Assembly (NCBI GenBank): GCA_934402395.1
Contig: CAKRTQ010000003.1
Span: 1 to 64,000, forward strand
Length of the DNA stretch: 64,000 bases
Direction of reading: 5' to 3'
From: an uncultured Eubacteriales bacterium
GTDB taxonomy: Bacteria > Bacillota > Clostridia > Oscillospirales > CAG-272
The position numbers were made by a program, and so were the translations under genes. The notes below the pieces were generated by a model. It saw nothing but the letters and a program-made list of their open reading frames with translations, searched no databases and was not told the origin of the DNA. Positions 32,201 through 39,907 of the stretch are shown one piece after another. The first letter of the stretch is position 1, and every line of letters starts with the position of its first letter.

Positions 32201-34726
32201 ATGACACAGTATAATGTTACAGGCATGAGCTGCGCCGCCTGCTCTGCCAGAGTCGAAAAGGCGGTATCCAAGGTCAATGGGGTTACATCCTGTTCTGTAA
32301 GCCTGCTTACCAACTCGATGGGAGTCGAAGGCAATGCGGCTCCGTCGGATGTTATCGAAGCCGTGACCAAAGTGGGATACGGAGCATCCCTGAAAGGTGA
32401 CAACAGCGCAAAAAACGCAGACGAAGCCGGCGAATCCCTCGAAGACCATGAAACGCCGAAGCTGCGCCGCAGATTATGGTGGTCAGTAGGATTTCTTGCC
32501 ATACTCATGTATTTTTCAATGGGTCACATGATGTGGAACTGGCCGCTCCCATCATTTTACGACAACAACCATGTTGCAATGGGGCTGACCCAGCTTTTGC
32601 TTACCGTTATAATAATGGTAATAAATCAACGGTTTTTCATAAGCGGCTTCAAGAGTCTCTGGCATCGCGCGCCGAACATGGACACGCTTGTAGCCTTGGG
32701 TGCGACCGCTGCGTTTGTGTACAGCACATATGCGCTTTTTGCAATGACCGGAGCCGAAGTGCGCGGAGACTCAGAGGCTGTCATGAATTATATGATGGAC
32801 TTTTACTTTGAATCCGCAGCAATGATACTCACACTGATAACCGTAGGTAAAACGCTTGAGGCGCGTTCAAAAGGCAAAACTACCGATGCACTCAAGGGAC
32901 TTATGAATCTTGCCCCCAAGACTGCCACAGTCATACGTGGCGACAAAGAGCTTACTATCCCTGTTGGCAGTGTTGTTAAGGATGATATTTTCACAGTGCG
33001 TCCTGGAGAATCGATACCGGTTGACGGCGTAGTGCTTGACGGAACAAGTGCTGTCAATGAAGCTGCCCTCACCGGCGAAAGCATTCCCGCAGACAAAGCA
33101 GCCGGCGACACGGTATCTGCCGCAACCGTAAATCTCACAGGGTTTCTGCGTTGCCGCGCAACACGTGTCGGCGAGGACACTACACTATCACAGATAATCA
33201 AAATGGTAAGCGATGCAGCTGCCACAAAGGCTCCTATCGCCAAAATAGCCGACCGTGTTTCGGGCGTGTTCGTTCCGGCGGTTATATCGATCGCTGCAGT
33301 CACAACTATCGTGTGGCTGCTCCTTGGACATCCTGTGGGATACTCCCTGGCACGAGGGATATCTGTACTTGTGATCAGTTGCCCGTGCGCGCTCGGACTG
33401 GCAACCCCTGTCGCAATAATGGTCGGCAACGGTCTCGGAGCAAAGAACGGTATTCTTTTCAAAACTGCCGCGTCGCTTGAGGAAACGGGGCGCGTTGGGA
33501 TCGTCGCTCTTGACAAGACGGGAACCATAACTTCGGGCGAACCGCGCGTTACCGATATCGTTCCCAATGAAGGAACAGACAGAGGCGAGCTTTTGCGCGG
33601 CGCACTTGCCCTTGAGCAAAAAAGCGAACATCCTCTTGCACGCGCCATACTGCAAAAAGCTGCCGAGGACGGCATTACGGCAGACGAAGTTACCGATTTT
33701 GAAGTACTTCCCGGCAACGGACTGATCGCACGGAGAAACGGCGAAACACTTCGCGGCGGCAATATCGGATTCATAAGCGAAAGCTCGGGCATTGCGGTCT
33801 CGGATGAAATGATAAACCGCGCAGAAGAGCTTGCCGCATCCGGTAAAACTCCGCTGTATTTCAGCTGCGGCAAAAAACTGCTTGGAATAATCGCAGTTGC
33901 CGATACAATAAAACAGGACAGTCCGCAGGCAATACGCGAGCTTCATGGTATGGGCATACACGTTGTAATGCTCACCGGCGACAATGAGCGCACCGCGCGT
34001 GCAATTGCCGCCGAAGCGGGTGTGGACGAAGTTATAGCGGGTGTTCTGCCTGACGGTAAGGAAAACGAAATAAAACGTTTGCGCACCCGCGGCAAAGTGG
34101 CAATGGTCGGAGACGGAATAAACGATGCTCCGGCACTTACACGCGCCGATATAGGCATAGCCATCGGAGCCGGAACCGACGTTGCGATCGATGCTGCTGA
34201 TGTTGTTCTGATGAAGAGCCGACTTTCGGACGTCCCGGCTGCGATCCGTCTTAGCCGCGCAACGCTCAGAAATATTCACGAAAATCTCTTTTGGGCGTTT
34301 TTCTACAACACAATAGGAATTCCGCTTGCGGCAGGCGTGTTTATCCCGCTGGGACTAACACTCAACCCCATGTTCGGTGCAGCCGCAATGAGTCTTTCGA
34401 GCTTTTGCGTGGTTTCAAATGCATTGTGTTTGAATTGGTTCAAATTGCGCGACCCGCGCCATGACCACAAGCACGCCGGACGTGCCAAAAAAGAAAATAT
34501 ACAAGGAAACGAAAAAATGATAAAAACACTGAAAATCACGGGAATGATGTGTTCCCATTGCGAAGCGACCGTAAAAAAAGCACTCGAGGAAATACCTGCG
34601 GTAGAATCAGCCGATGTCAGCCACGAAAGCGGAACGGCACACATTACCCTGAAAAATGATGTGAACGACAAGGTGTTAAAAAAAGCCGTGGAGTCCAAGG
34701 GATATAAGGTGACCGGAATAGAATAA
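32201..34726 (+). CDS. copA: Copper-exporting P1B-type ATPase with C-terminal CopZ-like domain
   Basis: The 841-residue protein pumps Cu(I) out of the cell. An N-terminal HMA domain carries GMSCAACSARV. Membrane helices follow, with the actuator loop ALTGESIPADK, the CPC motif VISCPCALGLATP, the phosphorylation motif ALDKTGTIT, SEHPLA and GDGINDAP. After the last helices comes a His-rich linker (RDPRHDHKHAG), then a second complete HMA domain, TGMMCSHCEATVKKALEE, at residues 773-841. The C-terminal domain looks like a copper chaperone gene fused in frame. An internal ribosome binding site and ATG lie at the junction. Confidence 0.95.
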   Translation: MTQYNVTGMSCAACSARVEKAVSKVNGVTSCSVSLLTNSMGVEGNAAPSDVIEAVTKVGYGASLKGDNSAKNADEAGESLEDHETPKLRRRLWWSVGFLAILMYFSMGHMMWNWPLPSFYDNNHVAMGLTQLLLTVIIMVINQRFFISGFKSLWHRAPNMDTLVALGATAAFVYSTYALFAMTGAEVRGDSEAVMNYMMDFYFESAAMILTLITVGKTLEARSKGKTTDALKGLMNLAPKTATVIRGDKELTIPVGSVVKDDIFTVRPGESIPVDGVVLDGTSAVNEAALTGESIPADKAAGDTVSAATVNLTGFLRCRATRVGEDTTLSQIIKMVSDAAATKAPIAKIADRVSGVFVPAVISIAAVTTIVWLLLGHPVGYSLARGISVLVISCPCALGLATPVAIMVGNGLGAKNGILFKTAASLEETGRVGIVALDKTGTITSGEPRVTDIVPNEGTDRGELLRGALALEQKSEHPLARAILQKAAEDGITADEVTDFEVLPGNGLIARRNGETLRGGNIGFISESSGIAVSDEMINRAEELAASGKTPLYFSCGKKLLGIIAVADTIKQDSPQAIRELHGMGIHVVMLTGDNERTARAIAAEAGVDEVIAGVLPDGKENEIKRLRTRGKVAMVGDGINDAPALTRADIGIAIGAGTDVAIDAADVVLMKSRLSDVPAAIRLSRATLRNIHENLFWAFFYNTIGIPLAAGVFIPLGLTLNPMFGAAAMSLSSFCVVSNALCLNWFKLRDPRHDHKHAGRAKKENIQGNEKMIKTLKITGMMCSHCEATVKKALEEIPAVESADVSHESGTAHITLKNDVNDKVLKKAVESKGYKVTGIE
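34503..34519 (+). promoter_or_regulatory. Internal ribosome binding site and start in copA
   Basis: AAGGAA at 34504-34508 or so stands 8-9 nt upstream of an in-frame ATG at 34517 (codon 773). Initiation here would give a free 69-residue CopZ-like chaperone, MIKTLKITGMMCSHC..., from the same message. Confidence 0.5.
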
Positions 34727-34735
34727 TTCTTACAG

Positions 34736-34782
34736 TTTGGCGGCGTCAAGAAACTCTTCTGAAGTTTCTTAACGCCGCCAAA
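34736..34782. terminator. Convergent hairpin, A-tract/CTC-like family
   Basis: TTTGGCGGCGT pairs with ACGCCGCCAAA and, after one C-A mismatch, AAGAAACT pairs with AGTTTCTT. It stands between copA and the convergent TauE gene, so it can serve both. No T tract follows outside the stem. Confidence 0.7.
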
Positions 34783-34791
34783 CATGTAATA

Positions 34792-35562
34792 TCACAACCG
34801 GTTTACAACAAGTATCACAACACCGAGCACAACAAGAATCGCCCCTGTTATGCGATTAAGCGTCTTGGGACTGGCTTTATTGGCAAAAACGGCTGCAAGC
34901 TGTGCAAATGCCAGCGTACTGAGAACGCACACGACCAATGAAAGTGTATCCGGCGCTCCTCCGATTGCAAAATGACTTACAGCCCCCGTAAGCGCCGTAG
35001 CGCTCATTATAAACACGCTGGTCCCAACAGCGGTTTTAATTTCATACCCGAGAACGGATGTAAGCACGAGAAGCATCATCATTCCGCCGCCTGCGCCCAC
35101 AAATCCGCACACAAAGCCCACAATCGCACCGCAGATTACGGAACGAACCGCTTTCTGCTTTTTTGTTGCGTTTTCAAAACGCTTTTTTGGCTCTACCACC
35201 GGCTTTACAATAAACTTAATACCGAGAAGCAGCGTCATAAACACCGAAAAGCTGCCCATCGTTGTTTTCGGCACTACACTGGCTACATAACTGCCCACAG
35301 CAGTGAAGCAAAGTACCGATATCATCATTATGATGCCGTTGCGTATATCAAGATTTTTGTTTTTTCCGTATGTAACAGCGGATGCGGAACTGGCAAGCAC
35401 ATCACTTGCCAATGCTATTCCGACAGCCATATACGGATCCATATCAAGGAATGTTATAAGCATGGGACTTATTACAGCGGCGGCACTCATACCGGCAAAA
35501 CCGGTTCCCAGTCCGGCACCTATACCGGCAACTGTGCAAACAATAATTTTAATTATTATCAT
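34792..35562 (-). CDS. TauE/SafE family sulfite-exporter-like permease
   Basis: The 256-residue membrane protein has the two-fold repeat of the TauE/SafE family: GIGAGLGTGFAGMSAAAVISP in the first half and GFVCGFVGAGGGMMMLLVL in the second, with about eight hydrophobic segments. Family members export sulfite, sulfoacetate or other small anions. The start at 35562 is chosen because AAGGAG lies 7 nt upstream. It overlaps the end of the MarR gene by 14 nt and is co-transcribed with it. Confidence 0.9.
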   Translation of the reverse strand: MIIIKIIVCTVAGIGAGLGTGFAGMSAAAVISPMLITFLDMDPYMAVGIALASDVLASSASAVTYGKNKNLDIRNGIIMMISVLCFTAVGSYVASVVPKTTMGSFSVFMTLLLGIKFIVKPVVEPKKRFENATKKQKAVRSVICGAIVGFVCGFVGAGGGMMMLLVLTSVLGYEIKTAVGTSVFIMSATALTGAVSHFAIGGAPDTLSLVVCVLSTLAFAQLAAVFANKASPKTLNRITGAILVVLGVVILVVNRL

Positions 35563-36004
35563 CGGCAAACTCCTTACATTCAAGCATCATAATATTTTTT
35601 TCGAGCTTATCTGTCATGGTCATGAAAGAAGCCAGCTCATCCTGCGTTATACCGCTACGCAGCGTGTCGGCAAAACGCTTTTGCATTGTTCGTCCTTCAT
35701 CTATCAGGGGAATAGCCTTTTCGGTAGGTATAAGACGGCGTATCCGCCTGTCCGCCGGGTCGCTTTCTCTCGTCATATATCCGTTTTGTATCAGTGTTTC
35801 TACGGCGACAGAAGCAATACCGCTTTTTATGCCCCGGACGGCACAAATATCACGCGCTGTATTGTTTTCGGGATTATTCGCGCAAAAAAGCAAAACATCA
35901 AAACAGGTCTGATTCAAACCGTATCTGCGGCATATAGGTGCGGACAGTTCCGCATAAATATTGGCAAGCTTTCTTCCTATCGCTATCATTTTAAGTGCGG
36001 ACAT
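35549..36004 (-). CDS. MarR family transcriptional regulator
   Basis: The 151-residue product has the MarR winged helix: NQTCFDVLLFCANNPENNTA, then GIKSGIASVAVETLIQNGYM and the wing SDPADRRIRRLIPTEK. It probably represses its own promoter through the perfect palindrome at 36019-36032 and thereby controls the TauE transporter. The divergent esterase promoter begins less than 30 bp further on and could be affected too. Confidence 0.9.
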   Translation of the reverse strand: MSALKMIAIGRKLANIYAELSAPICRRYGLNQTCFDVLLFCANNPENNTARDICAVRGIKSGIASVAVETLIQNGYMTRESDPADRRIRRLIPTEKAIPLIDEGRTMQKRFADTLRSGITQDELASFMTMTDKLEKNIMMLECKEFADDNN

Positions 36005-36018
36005 TATTCTTTCTCACT

Positions 36019-36069
36019 TTCTAATATTAGAATATTCAGTATTGTACCATTATTCTGTTTGTGTGTCAA
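36019..36069 (-). promoter_or_regulatory. Promoter and palindromic operator of MarR-TauE
   Basis: On the minus strand TTGACA (36069-36064) and TACAAT (36046-36041) are 17 bp apart. The perfect 14-bp palindrome TTCTAATATTAGAA at 36019-36032 lies just downstream of the start site, as expected for MarR autorepression. Confidence 0.85.
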
Positions 36070-36090
36070 CAGGTTTATATGAATTTTCAA

Positions 36091-36119
36091 TTGATTTATT
36101 CCTTATAAAATGGTATAAT
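36091..36119 (+). promoter_or_regulatory. Sigma-A promoter of the CE15-like esterase
   Basis: TTGATT at 36091-36096 and TATAAT at 36114-36119 have a 17-bp spacer, 27 bp before the ATG at 36147. Confidence 0.8.
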
Positions 36120-36146
36120 AGAATAACCGCAACAGAAAGTGATGTG

Positions 36147-37190
36147 ATGCCAATGCTCGAAAGACTTATTGCCGGACGCTCGTTGCCGGCTCTTCGCTCA
36201 CGCGAGGATATGCTTGATATTCTTTGCCGCGAGGTATACGGATACATTCGCACTTCTGACGCGTCAACTGTTTTTGAGATAAAGAGAAATACAATACCGC
36301 GCTTTTGTGCGGGAAAGGCTGTACTTAACAAAATCACCGCCAAATGTCTGATAGAGGGCAGGGAATTCTCATTTCCGTTCACAGAAGCGCTGATATGCGA
36401 TGGCAAAAAACACCCGTTTTTTGTTCACATCAACTTTCGTGCCGACGTCCCCGACAGGTACATGCCGACCGAAGAATTGATAGACAACGGTTTTTCGGTG
36501 CTGGCGTTTTGTTACAACGACATAACACGCGATAACGCCGACTTTGCAGACGGATTGGCAGGTGTGTTGTACCCCCACGACCGCCAACGTCCCGATGATG
36601 CCGGAAAAATTGCTATGTGGGCATGGGCGGCAAGCCGGATCATGGACTACGCAGTCACGCGCAGCGATGTGCTTGACCTCGACCTTGCGGTAGTGTGCGG
36701 TCATTCACGTCTCGGCAAGACCGCGCTTCTTGCCGCCGCCGAAGACGTACGCTTTCGGTATGCATACTCAAATGATTCGGGATGTGCCGGTGCGGCAATA
36801 ACACGCGAAAAAAACGGCGAGACCGTAAAGGATATCTACAGCAAATTTCCGCACTGGTTCTGCGAGAATTACCGCAAATATGTTGACAACGAGGAAAAAA
36901 TGCCCTTCGATCAGCATTTTCTTGTTGCCTCAACCGCACCACGTCGCGTACTTATTGGCAGTGCTGTTGAGGACGTATGGTCCGATCCGATGTCCGAATT
37001 TTTATGTGCAGTCGCAGCATCGCCCGCATTCAATAACGGCATTGTGTGCCCGGACCGTCTTCCGCATACCGGCGATTCATTTCTTGAAGGTGATGTCGGT
37101 TATCATCTGAGGCACGGACAACACTATTTCAGTCGTGAGGACTGGCACAAGCTTATTGAATTTGTACGCATTCACGAAGAAAAAATGTAA
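36147..37190 (+). CDS. Alpha/beta-hydrolase, CE15/acetylxylan-esterase-like
   Basis: The 347-residue protein shows the layout of glucuronoyl or acetylxylan esterases. LAVVCGHSRLGKTALLAAAE carries the nucleophile Ser in GHSRLGKTA, and YSNDSGCAGAAITR follows. The C-terminal DVGYHLRHGQHYFSREDWHK contains the catalytic His. There is no signal peptide with the chosen start, so it would act in the cytoplasm, perhaps on imported hemicellulose fragments. Two adjacent ATGs (36147 and 36153) are possible; the upstream GAAAGTG site is modest. An upstream extension would run through its promoter. Confidence 0.75.
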   Translation: MPMLERLIAGRSLPALRSREDMLDILCREVYGYIRTSDASTVFEIKRNTIPRFCAGKAVLNKITAKCLIEGREFSFPFTEALICDGKKHPFFVHINFRADVPDRYMPTEELIDNGFSVLAFCYNDITRDNADFADGLAGVLYPHDRQRPDDAGKIAMWAWAASRIMDYAVTRSDVLDLDLAVVCGHSRLGKTALLAAAEDVRFRYAYSNDSGCAGAAITREKNGETVKDIYSKFPHWFCENYRKYVDNEEKMPFDQHFLVASTAPRRVLIGSAVEDVWSDPMSEFLCAVAASPAFNNGIVCPDRLPHTGDSFLEGDVGYHLRHGQHYFSREDWHKLIEFVRIHEEKM

Positions 37191-37254
37191 ACAAAGCGGC
37201 GAAACATAAAACTGCTGTAACGGCTTATTGGGTCCGACTCGCACAGTACTTCTT

Positions 37255-37296
37255 CAATAAAATAAAGGACAGCATGCGCTGTCCTTTATTTTATTG
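37255..37296. terminator. Terminator hairpin after duplicated tmRNA end
   Basis: A perfect 19-bp stem, CAATAAAATAAAGGACAGC with its complement around ATGC. A and T tracts inside the stem make it functional from either side. Confidence 0.85.
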
Positions 37297-37435
37297 GTGG
37301 AGGCGAGGGGAGTCTGAACCCGGGTTTGCGCGTCTGTTTGTACAAAATTTATAGTAAGCGGTAGCGCAAACCTGATCAAGCCCGCCCCGCGGCGGTCTTG
37401 AGGGGGTCCGACTCGCACAGTGCTTCTTCAAAAGC

Positions 37436-37461
37436 AAAAGGACGGCTAAAACCGTCCTTTT
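37436..37461 (-). terminator. Terminator of ssrA
   Basis: On the minus strand AAAAGGACGG pairs with CCGTCCTTTT around a 6-nt loop, starting 6 nt past the CCA end of the tmRNA, followed by GCTTTTG. Confidence 0.9.
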
Positions 37462-37466
37462 GTTTT

Positions 37467-37834
37467 TGGTGGAGGCGAGGGGAGTCGAACCCCTGTCCGA
37501 AAATCTCTTGATATGGCTTTCTCCGGGTGCAGGCGGTTATTTAGATTTCCCCATGGCGGTCGGGAACCGTCACTCTACCGTCACGGGTAGCTTTTTTCTT
37601 CATGACTGCCTCAAAAGCAAAAGGGCAATGCACGTGCACCGCTGAATGACGCCCCATCCCAAGCCGCGGTACTCATGGGTGGAACGGGCAGTCCCGCAGG
37701 ACTGCGTCACAGCCTTAGGCTGCGTATGCTAAATTATCGTTAGCGTTTATTTTTAAGTTGAGCAGTTTAAAGAGTTTACCCGGCTCTACCCGCTTACCAT
37801 ACCTCAAAATCCCCGTCGAAACCTTTACGCCCCC
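37467..37834 (-). ncRNA. ssrA: Transfer-messenger RNA (tmRNA)
   Basis: tmRNA rescues stalled ribosomes and tags the nascent chain for proteolysis. The 5' end GGGGGCGTAAAGGTTTCGAC and the 3' end GGTTCGACTCCCCTCGCCTC, followed by CACCA, form the tRNA-like domain with a 7-bp acceptor stem. The tag frame at 37744-37715 reads GCT AAC GAT AAT TTA GCA TAC GCA GCC TAA, giving A-ANDNLAYAA once the charged alanine is counted. Length is 368 nt, normal for a one-piece tmRNA. Its partner smpB lies 25 nt upstream on the same strand, and ClpXP is encoded nearby. Confidence 0.96.
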
Positions 37835-37859
37835 GTATTAAAACGGTCAGCAGTGTTGC

Positions 37860-38333
37860 TTACCATTTTTCACGTGATGATTTTTCAGCGCGTTCCATTT
37901 CGCGCTTTGCTTCGTTTTTGGCATCGGTCTCGCGTTTGTCATACAATTTTTTGCCTCTGCAGAGACCAAGTTCGACCTTTACGCGCGAATCCTTGAAATA
38001 AAGCGAAAGGGGAATAAGCGAAAATCCCTTCTGCGATGCAAGTGCAGCCAACTTTATTATCTCTCGCTTATGCATAAGCAGCTTGCGCTGCCTTATGGGA
38101 TCGCGATTGAAGATATTACCCTTTTCATAAGGGCTGATATGCATACCGTTTACAAAAATTTCGTTGTTTTTTATCGAACAGTAGCAGTCCTTCAGATTGA
38201 CCTGACCGAGCCTTACGCTTTTGACCTCTGTACCGAAAAGAGCAATACCCGCCTCATACCTGTCATCAACGAAATATTCGTGAAATGCTTTCTTGTTTGT
38301 AGCTATCAGCTTTGTTCCGCCTTTGGACGGCAT
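37860..38333 (-). CDS. smpB: SsrA-binding protein SmpB
   Basis: The 157-residue protein binds the tRNA-like domain of tmRNA and positions it in the ribosome. Hallmarks are [39 protein letters not shown], a long beta barrel with [14 protein letters not shown], and the basic C-terminal tail that inserts into the mRNA channel ([20 protein letters not shown]). AAAGGAGGTACGCGTC precedes the ATG. It is directly upstream of ssrA. Confidence 0.97.
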   Translation of the reverse strand: MPSKGGTKLIATNKKAFHEYFVDDRYEAGIALFGTEVKSVRLGQVNLKDCYCSIKNNEIFVNGMHISPYEKGNIFNRDPIRQRKLLMHKREIIKLAALASQKGFSLIPLSLYFKDSRVKVELGLCRGKKLYDKRETDAKNEAKREMERAEKSSREKW

Positions 38334-38366
38334 GACGCGTACCTCCTTTCATTTGTCATCTGTATT

Positions 38367-38395
38367 ATTATACCACGGATCTGCTGTAAATTCAA
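38367..38395 (-). promoter_or_regulatory. Sigma-A promoter of smpB-ssrA
   Basis: On the minus strand TTGAAT (38395-38390) and TATAAT (38372-38367) have a 17-bp spacer, 33 bp before the smpB ATG. Confidence 0.8.
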
Positions 38396-38414
38396 TACCT
38401 ATTACAAAATATGT

Positions 38415-38433
38415 ACTAAACGATCGGTTTAGT
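38415..38433. promoter_or_regulatory. Inverted repeat upstream of smpB
   Basis: ACTAAAC-GATCG-GTTTAGT has perfect 7-bp arms. It lies about 20 bp upstream of the smpB -35 box and could be an operator. The binder is unknown. Confidence 0.35.
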
Positions 38434-38436
38434 CCG

Positions 38437-38482
38437 TATTACGGGGCAGTCGCCAAAATCAATTTGAGACCGCCCCGTAATA
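38437..38482 (-). terminator. Terminator after the TKAPD-repeat protein gene
   Basis: TATTACGGGGC pairs with GCCCCGTAATA (11 bp), with partial pairing further inside. It lies 41 nt downstream of the minus-strand stop at 38523. Confidence 0.7.
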
Positions 38483-38522
38483 TTACGCTACCTTACCGAC
38501 GCCGGTCGGCAGCTTGGTTAAA

Positions 38523-39632
38523 TTACTTTCTTTTCTTGGTAATAACAGCCGCGGGAATGAGCGTAGCAATGATCACGATACCGGCAGCAACAGATGAGCC
38601 GCAACCTTTCTTGGTCTCGGGAGCCGTTGTTTCGGGAGCCTTGGTAGCGTCAGGAGCCTTTGTTGCATCGGGAGCTTTGGTCGTATCGGGAGCCTTGGTA
38701 GCATCCGGAGCTTTGGTCGTGTCGGGAGCCTTGGTTTCCGGCGCGGAAGTCTCGGGAGCATCGGTCGTCATAACAACGGGATCAAGTCCCTTGAATCCGT
38801 AAGCCGAAAAATCGGGGGTTATCTTGGATCCGTCGCCGGCATAGATAGCCACATTGTCTATCGCAACGCTTGCACCCTTCTGGGAACGGAAACCAACGGC
38901 GTATCCTGCCATGGCGCCGGGAAGAGCGTCCTTCGGCGCAGTGGCTATTTCATTGGGAGCGGAAACAAGGAATTCATTTGCGTAAATATAAACGCCCTCA
39001 TCGGGAACCGAGACCATTCTCACAACAACACTCTGGAGAAGAGCAGTGTCATTCTCGGTAACGGGAGACGGGAACCACGAGTCGCTCATACCATCCCAGT
39101 CAAACCATTTATTTGACTTTTCGGTGTTGGTATATCTCACCTGGTTGCGGTAAGTCCCGTTTCCTCTGAGCATCGGGACCTGAAAATCAAACTCACCGTT
39201 CCAGTTGAATATCGGGCTGCAGTAAGAAGTGGGACCCGCAAGATATGTGATCTCATACTGGATAGTATATGTAGTTTTAACAAGATCCTGCATAACATCC
39301 TTGTCATAAATCATCAGGTAGCTGTAGGCGCCGCCGTCAGCCGAGTTGTCGATATACAGCTTGCCGTCTTTTACAAAGTACTTGATGGTTTCGCTGATAT
39401 TTTTCTCAGTGATCTTGTAGTCAAGCGCGGAAGTATCCACAGCAACTACACGGTATTCAAGTGATGATTCGATAACGGCAAGATCTTCGGTGTCCGGTAC
39501 ACTGTTGAAGTTCTCGCAATATATGATTTCGCCGGGAGCAAAAGCTGCCGCGCCTGTTGCCGAAGCCGGCATAGCAAAAAGAAGCGCGATCATCAGAGCG
39601 GAAATGACAAGTGAGATTTTTTTCATGATCAT
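38523..39632 (-). CDS. Secreted cell-surface protein with TKAPD repeats and GCGS C-terminal anchor
   Basis: The 369-residue product has an N-terminal signal peptide (ISLVISALMIALLFAMPASA) and a globular domain of about 260 residues that I do not recognise. An 'IDNVAIYAGDG'-type strand ends this domain, which resembles a jelly-roll or concanavalin-like fold. Next comes a low-complexity stalk of APDTTKAPDATKAPD repeats, about residues 285-340. The end is KKGCGSSVAAG, a hydrophobic helix and KKRK. There is no LPXTG motif. The K-G-C-G-S hydrophobic-basic tail recurs in surface proteins of gut Clostridia and may be an alternative sorting signal. Confidence 0.75.
   Translation of the reverse strand: MIMKKISLVISALMIALLFAMPASATGAAAFAPGEIIYCENFNSVPDTEDLAVIESSLEYRVVAVDTSALDYKITEKNISETIKYFVKDGKLYIDNSADGGAYSYLMIYDKDVMQDLVKTTYTIQYEITYLAGPTSYCSPIFNWNGEFDFQVPMLRGNGTYRNQVRYTNTEKSNKWFDWDGMSDSWFPSPVTENDTALLQSVVVRMVSVPDEGVYIYANEFLVSAPNEIATAPKDALPGAMAGYAVGFRSQKGASVAIDNVAIYAGDGSKITPDFSAYGFKGLDPVVMTTDAPETSAPETKAPDTTKAPDATKAPDTTKAPDATKAPDATKAPETTAPETKKGCGSSVAAGIVIIATLIPAAVITKKRK
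38620..38760 (-). repeat. Coding tandem repeat (TKAPD/A or T units)
   Basis: Six-codon units with 18-nt periodicity and silent variation encode alternating TKAPDT and TKAPDA. The array forms the stalk of the surface protein. Such arrays change copy number easily. Confidence 0.8.
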
Positions 39633-39907
39633 AAACCATACCTTTCATATAGTATAATTGTATTCCGATTGACACAATAACGCCAATCATGTATTTATTA
39701 TATCACATAAAACCATAGTTTTCAAGTCCTTTTGTAATATTTATGTATTGACATATGCCATCATTCGCCCGCTAACCGTGACGAAACGTTTTTCATGCTG
39801 TACGGCAAAATAATTGTCACATTATGTAATTTTGCATACAATGTAATTGAGGGCGCGGTATGTGAGCATTGACAGCCGCAGCTCAATCACAAACGGAGGT
39901 AACAGAA

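Larger units (their letters stand above)
37230..37484 (-). repeat. Duplicated tmRNA 3' end with intervening unit
   Basis: The tmRNA 3' acceptor end, TGGTGGAGGCGAGGGGAGT on the plus strand at 37467-37485, recurs at 37295-37313. A 28-nt phrase starting GGGTCCGACTCGCACAGT recurs at 37230-37257 and 37404-37431 with one mismatch. Each copy is separated from the next acceptor end by a terminator hairpin of different sequence. The motif CAAACCTGATCAAGCCCGC at 37367-37385 matches the unit after the tRNA-Ser remnant at 17 of 19 positions. Confidence 0.75.

Noticed and set aside
33188..34279. Long open frame of about 360 codons on the minus strand
   Set aside because: It lies fully antisense to copA, has no ribosome binding site and its composition mirrors the copA codons.
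38620..38760. Possible CRISPR or DNA satellite array
   Set aside because: The 18-nt periodicity is in frame with the surface protein and encodes its TKAPD stalk; there are no spacers.
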